DNA from: Paenibacillus_E qinlingensis_A
GTDB taxonomy: Bacteria > Bacillota > Bacilli > Paenibacillales > NBRC-103111
Reading direction: 5' to 3'
Length of the DNA stretch: 64,000 nucleotides
NCBI RefSeq assembly: GCF_031455095.1
Contig: NZ_JAVDSB010000001.1
Location: forward strand, 992,001-1,056,000
Under the pieces are notes generated by a model that was not told the DNA's origin, did not search any database, and saw only the letters and a program-made list of their open reading frames with translations. This document shows, one piece after another, positions 60,893 through 64,000 of this stretch (its first letter is position 1; every line of letters starts with the position of its first letter). The position numbers and the translations under genes were made by a program.

Positions 60893-61201
60893 ATGTACGA
60901 TTCCACAGATATTCAAAGTAACAAGGGAATGGCTATTCTTGCGTACATTTTGTTTTTCATCCCATTAATCGCTGCAAAAGAATCTAAGTACGCTGGCTAC
61001 CATGCTAATCAAGGTCTCACATTATTCCTAGCATGGGTCATTGTGAATGTCGTACTCGGCATTATTCCGTTTATTGGTTGGATCCTACAGCCGATTGCGA
61101 ACTTGGCTCTGGTTGTTTTGGCTATTCTGGGCATTGTCGCGGCAGCCCAAGGTCAAGTCAAGCCACTTCCCATTATCGGCAGCTATACACTTCTGAAGTA
61201 G
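60893..61201 (+). CDS. Small membrane protein, DUF4870/Tic20-like
   Basis: 102 residues, three to four hydrophobic helices with the tetraspan signature GMAILAYILFFIPLIAAKESKYAGYHANQGL. YHANQG is typical of the DUF4870/Tic20-like group. Function unknown. GAGGTG lies 7 bases before ATG 60893. Confidence 0.78.
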   Translation: MYDSTDIQSNKGMAILAYILFFIPLIAAKESKYAGYHANQGLTLFLAWVIVNVVLGIIPFIGWILQPIANLALVVLAILGIVAAAQGQVKPLPIIGSYTLLK

Positions 61202-61216
61202 ATCATACATAACAGT

Positions 61217-61262
61217 AAGGGCTGACTATCCGTAGATCATCTACGAAGGTCAGCCCTTTTTA
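61217..61262. terminator. Bidirectional terminator
   Basis: AAGGGCTGAC and GTCAGCCCTT arms with an inner CGTAGA/CTACG hairpin. It serves the converging DUF4870 and MBL genes. Confidence 0.88.
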
Positions 61263-61263
61263 T

Positions 61264-62022
61264 TTAAGCTTTGAGGGTGTTTGCAAGTTCAGCGATTCGT
61301 TGGTTTGCATGATCTGTGTAAAGTCCACCGTGATAGCATAGTACTTGATCGATATCGAATTGTGCGTACTTTTTTAGGGATTGAAGAGCTAAAGAGTAAT
61401 CGGAGCAATAGGCTGGTTTAGGCCCTTCCAGAACGCCATCCACAACGACCATGGAATCAGCGGCTAGCAGCGTTTTACTCTTTTTATGATATAGACTTAA
61501 ATGCCCTGGAGTATGACCTGGTGTTAAAATGACAACGATGCCACCGCATCTGTCGATTTCTTGCCCATCTTCCAAAATAGTATCTACAGGAGCCTTTGGT
61601 GGATTCTCAAGGTTACGCCGAAAGGCATCACGAGTCTCAGGTGTGGTGTCCGCAGGTAAATTCGCTAAAGCACTTTGGATAGATGCGGGGGTTATTTTGA
61701 TTAACATGGTATCCCCTTGAATATAGGGCTTTTCCAATTCTGAAGCGTACACTTTTATCGGATGCGTTATCGCTTGTAGAAGAGAAGGGAGACCACCGAT
61801 ATGATCAATATCCTGATGGGTAATGAGAACGGAATCCAGCTTAGATAAAGCGACACCTAGGTTCTCCAACGTATTGCGCAGGAGTGGTAGTGTGCCTGGA
61901 AAACCCGTATCCACAAGAATAGCTCCTTGTTCATCTAGGAGTAACGCGGGATGAATGACATTGACTTGACCCATGATAGGAACCGACAGGGCAAGGGAAT
62001 AAAGTCCTTCTGAAATTTGCAT
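61264..62022 (-). CDS. MBL-fold metallo-hydrolase
   Basis: 252 residues; HxHxDH-type motif as THQDIDHIGG, TPGHTPGHLSLY, and a YHGGLY end. It is a beta-lactamase-fold hydrolase of unknown substrate; glyoxalase II-like reactions are likely. The first motif residue is His-Gln in place of the common His-x-His. ATG 62022 follows GGAGGTT; the frame to 62097 has no ribosome site. Confidence 0.85.
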   Translation of the reverse strand: MQISEGLYSLALSVPIMGQVNVIHPALLLDEQGAILVDTGFPGTLPLLRNTLENLGVALSKLDSVLITHQDIDHIGGLPSLLQAITHPIKVYASELEKPYIQGDTMLIKITPASIQSALANLPADTTPETRDAFRRNLENPPKAPVDTILEDGQEIDRCGGIVVILTPGHTPGHLSLYHKKSKTLLAADSMVVVDGVLEGPKPAYCSDYSLALQSLKKYAQFDIDQVLCYHGGLYTDHANQRIAELANTLKA

Positions 62023-62229
62023 GCAATAACCTCCGATTAGGAATGATAAATGTGAGAGACATGGAGATATCATATCTATCGGATTAAATAAAGTCAATAA
62101 AATATTTAATTATAACATAAATTAATTGTAATGTCAAGTCGTAAGTTTTCGGGCTCTATTTCAATAAAATTTTGTCCAAATTTTGATCATCGTGTGAATA
62201 AAATATGAACAAAATTAAGATTTTGTGTT

Positions 62230-62235
62230 ATACTA
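62230..62235 (+). promoter_or_regulatory. Extended -10 promoter before the 88-aa gene
   Basis: TGTTATACT carries an extended -10 (TG-T-TATACT); no good -35 is visible 17 bases upstream. It lies about 36 bases before the start at 62271. Confidence 0.4.
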
Positions 62236-62270
62236 TTTATGAAGCACTTACATTTAAGTCAGGAGTTGTG

Positions 62271-62537
62271 ATGACAATGTCAAATAGAGCCGTTTCCGTG
62301 AAATCAGTTGAACGTGTTGAACGAGATGTAATGCCATTAGTGAAATTAATGACGTTTGCTGCGTGGGCGTTGCTTGCTATAGGTTTGGTTCTTAGCTTAG
62401 TTAGTTTAGAGAGCTTCAGTGATACCAACACGACATTAATGGTTGGCATTGGGTTCATGGTAGGTAGTGTCCACATTTATGTGATTCGTACAGCGATTCA
62501 TTTGGTTCATTCTCGCAATATTGCCAAAGGTGAATGA
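62271..62537 (+). CDS. Small two-helix membrane protein, 88 aa
   Basis: ATG 62271 follows CAGGAG by 7 bases. Two membrane helices (LMTFAAWALLAIGLVLSLV and TLMVGIGFMVGSVHIYVI) follow a basic/acidic N-terminus. Function unknown. ATG 62277 is a second candidate; the frame back to 62205 is not used. Confidence 0.7.
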   Translation: MTMSNRAVSVKSVERVERDVMPLVKLMTFAAWALLAIGLVLSLVSLESFSDTNTTLMVGIGFMVGSVHIYVIRTAIHLVHSRNIAKGE

Positions 62538-62564
62538 GAACGAGGGTTCGGTGGAATACTAGGC

Positions 62565-62599
62565 AAGCCTTTCAAGTCTAAAACTTGGAAGGCTTTTTG
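62565..62599 (+). terminator. Intrinsic terminator after the 88-aa gene
   Basis: AAGCCTTTCAAGT and ACTTGGAAGGCTT arms (one wobble) around a short loop, then T-run. Confidence 0.88.
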
Positions 62600-62767
62600 C
62601 TGTTCATATTTTTCCAGCAGAGTCAACAAACGTTCTGTGACATTTGTTTTACATTACTACGTCGAACCGTTGACGTATTTGTTAAGTTGACTTTGTGATG
62701 GTGAACTTTGATGAACAAGATGATATGTTGATAACAGGTAGGATTTGTTGATTGGGAGGTTAAGTGG

Positions 62768-63745
62768 ATGAAGAAGAGAAAGCTTGTACAAGCAGGGATG
62801 CTCTTCATGATGGTCGCCATCATCGTAGTACTTTCTGGCTGCAGCCAAGCTATGGTGTTGGATCCTAAAGGACCCGTAGGTGCTGAGCAAAGAGATTTGA
62901 TTGTGATTGCAACCATTTTATGCGGGGTAATCCTCGTTCCAGTTCTTGCACTAACAGCTTGGATTGTATGGCGATATCGCGATAGCAAAAGTAATAAGGC
63001 ATCGTATAAACCCAATTGGTCTCACAGCACCTCACTCGAAATTGTATGGTGGACTGTGCCGATCATCATTATTGTCACATTGGCTGTTGTTACGTTGAAG
63101 TACACGTACGCATTAGAGCCTTCAAAGCCTTTGAAGTCGGATAAAGAACCAATCACTATTCAAGTGACTTCACTTGATTGGAAGTGGCTGTTTACCTATC
63201 CTGAGCAAGGAATTGCCACAGTAAATTACTTGCAAATTCCTGAAGATACACCGATTAAGTTTGAGCTTACATCTGATGCGCCAATGAACTCCTTCTGGAT
63301 TCCACAGTTAGGTGGGCAAATTTATACCATGTCTGGTATGGCAATGACACTCTACCTGCAAGCAGATGAGATTGGACATTATTTCGGTACAGGAGCGAAT
63401 TTCAGTGGAGAGCACTTTGCTGATATGACATTCGATGTGAATGCAACTTCGAAAGAAGATTTTGATTCCTTCATTGAGAAGACGAAGAAAGTACCTACGA
63501 AATTAACCAAAGAAGGTTACGAGGAGCTAGCAATGCCGGGGAAATCTGGCGTGAAGTATTTCTCTTCGGTTCCAGAGGGGCTTTTTGAACAAATCGTAAA
63601 CAAATATACGAATGGTCAGTCCGTTCACAATGGTCACGGTGCTGGTCATGATACGAAAGATACCAAAGACACGAAGGACACGAAAAAAGAAAGCTCTATG
63701 GATCATACACAAATGGATCATAGTCAGATGAATATGTCGAAGTAA
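62768..63745 (+). CDS. qoxA: Quinol oxidase subunit II QoxA with Met/His-rich tail
   Basis: 325 residues: lipoprotein signal with LSGC lipobox, two membrane helices and a cupredoxin domain (SLDWKWLFTYPEQGIATVNYL, FWIPQLGGQIYTMSG). The CuA copper ligands of cytochrome c oxidase are absent (GTGANFSGEHFADM in place of the Cys-x3-Cys-x3-His set), so it is a quinol oxidase. The C-terminus is unusual: HDTKDTKDTKDTKK, then MDHTQMDHSQMNMSK, a repeat-encoded spacer plus Met/His-rich copper-binding-like end. GGGAGG lies 9 bases before ATG. qoxB follows 40 bases on. Confidence 0.9.
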   Translation: MKKRKLVQAGMLFMMVAIIVVLSGCSQAMVLDPKGPVGAEQRDLIVIATILCGVILVPVLALTAWIVWRYRDSKSNKASYKPNWSHSTSLEIVWWTVPIIIIVTLAVVTLKYTYALEPSKPLKSDKEPITIQVTSLDWKWLFTYPEQGIATVNYLQIPEDTPIKFELTSDAPMNSFWIPQLGGQIYTMSGMAMTLYLQADEIGHYFGTGANFSGEHFADMTFDVNATSKEDFDSFIEKTKKVPTKLTKEGYEELAMPGKSGVKYFSSVPEGLFEQIVNKYTNGQSVHNGHGAGHDTKDTKDTKDTKKESSMDHTQMDHSQMNMSK

Positions 63746-63785
63746 TTGGATATCGATCAAAGTTTCACGAAAGGGAGATCTGCTC

Positions 63786-64000
63786 ATGCTGGATAAAATA
63801 AAAGATTTTTCATCCGAGTTTTTCGTAACGGGCGATCCAATGATTCTAGGAGCTCAGGTCAGTATCGGGCTCTCGTTAGTAGCCATGGTATTCGTACTCA
63901 CCTTTTTCCGAAAATGGGGTTGGCTATGGCGTGAATGGTTGACAAGCGTTGACCATAAGCGAATCGGGATCATGTATATTATCTGTTCGTTATTAATGTT
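63786..64000 (+). CDS. qoxB: Quinol oxidase subunit I QoxB, 3' partial
   Basis: The first 71 codons of the haem-copper subunit. The N-terminus MLDKIKDFSSEFFVTGDPMI leads into a helix, then WLTSVDHKRIGIMYIICSLLM, a hallmark of subunit I of this oxidase class. Cut by the window end. AAAGGGAG precedes ATG. It forms an operon with qoxA, which reduces oxygen with electrons from menaquinol. Confidence 0.93.
   Translation, partial: MLDKIKDFSSEFFVTGDPMILGAQVSIGLSLVAMVFVLTFFRKWGWLWREWLTSVDHKRIGIMYIICSLLM

Noticed and set aside
62768..63745. Cytochrome c oxidase subunit II with CuA
   Set aside because: The CuA cysteines are replaced by Gly and Ser, so it is the quinol oxidase type.
1..64000. CRISPR array, insertion sequence, prophage, tRNA or rRNA
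   Set aside because: No regularly spaced repeats, transposase or integrase motifs, or cloverleaf/rRNA sequences were seen.

Overview
The window reads as chromosomal DNA of a spore-forming, low-to-moderate GC Bacillota, most likely Paenibacillus or a close relative. The signs are strong Shine-Dalgarno sites with ATG, GTG and TTG starts, a YhcN/YlaJ-type spore lipoprotein, a multi-PAS sporulation-type kinase, bacillithiol-linked genes (ytxJ, a bshB2-like deacetylase), a Bacillus-style fad regulon with a FadR box and a CcpA cre site, and a qox-type menaquinol oxidase. I see no rRNA, tRNA, CRISPR, phage or insertion sequence. Almost everything is ordinary chromosomal gene content in short operons, separated by clear intrinsic terminators.

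Layout. 1-5200: end of a TRIC/YadS-type membrane protein, small unknown proteins, a spore lipoprotein coupled to a zinc-ribbon protein, and a MoxR ATPase plus VWA protein pair. 5200-10000: purT behind a repeat-rich 680-base spacer, an acyl-CoA thioesterase, a phosphatase, and a translationally coupled VanW-like/DUF817 pair. 10000-15320: sulfate ABC transporter operon (cysT-cysW-cysA-sbp, minus strand) divergent from a hydrolase and yezD. 15400-17700: lipase-like hydrolase, SnoaL-like protein, membrane-anchored TIMP/NTR-like protein.

17750-32320 is the dominant functional block: fatty-acid beta-oxidation. fadR-etfB-etfA run left and fadF-fadN-fadA-fadE-lcfA-thioesterase run right from one control region that holds a near-consensus FadR operator and a perfect cre site. 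Together they activate fatty acids (LcfA), oxidise acyl-CoA (FadE), pass electrons through ETF to the FadF iron-sulfur membrane protein, and complete the cycle with FadN and FadA. A PucR-type regulator closes the block.

32800-47000: bacilliredoxin YtxJ, two transporters, an M20 peptidase whose 3' end overlaps the MFS gene, a GDSL hydrolase, an SDR, DegV, HelD, a glutathione-peroxidase family protein, a bacillithiol-type deacetylase, a MOSC protein, small conserved proteins and two tandem glycosyltransferase/TPR paralogues. 47000-50850: DinB, two GNAT proteins and a LysR regulator; two near-identical promoter/operator blocks flank the LysR gene, one of them now in front of a decayed 17-codon remnant. 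51000-62600: topB-ung overlap pair, a Zn-dependent phospholipase C-like protein, a PAS kinase, a deoxynucleoside kinase, cutC plus an epimerase-like gene, and small membrane proteins. 62700-64000: qoxA and the start of qoxB, cut by the window end.

I did not find a convincing wholly new system. The best leads are the duplicated LysR control block with its ghost gene, the Met/His-rich tail on the quinol oxidase subunit, GC-rich patches inside three otherwise moderate-GC genes, the antisense MFS/M20 overlap, and a family of intergenic CGCTATTT repeats.
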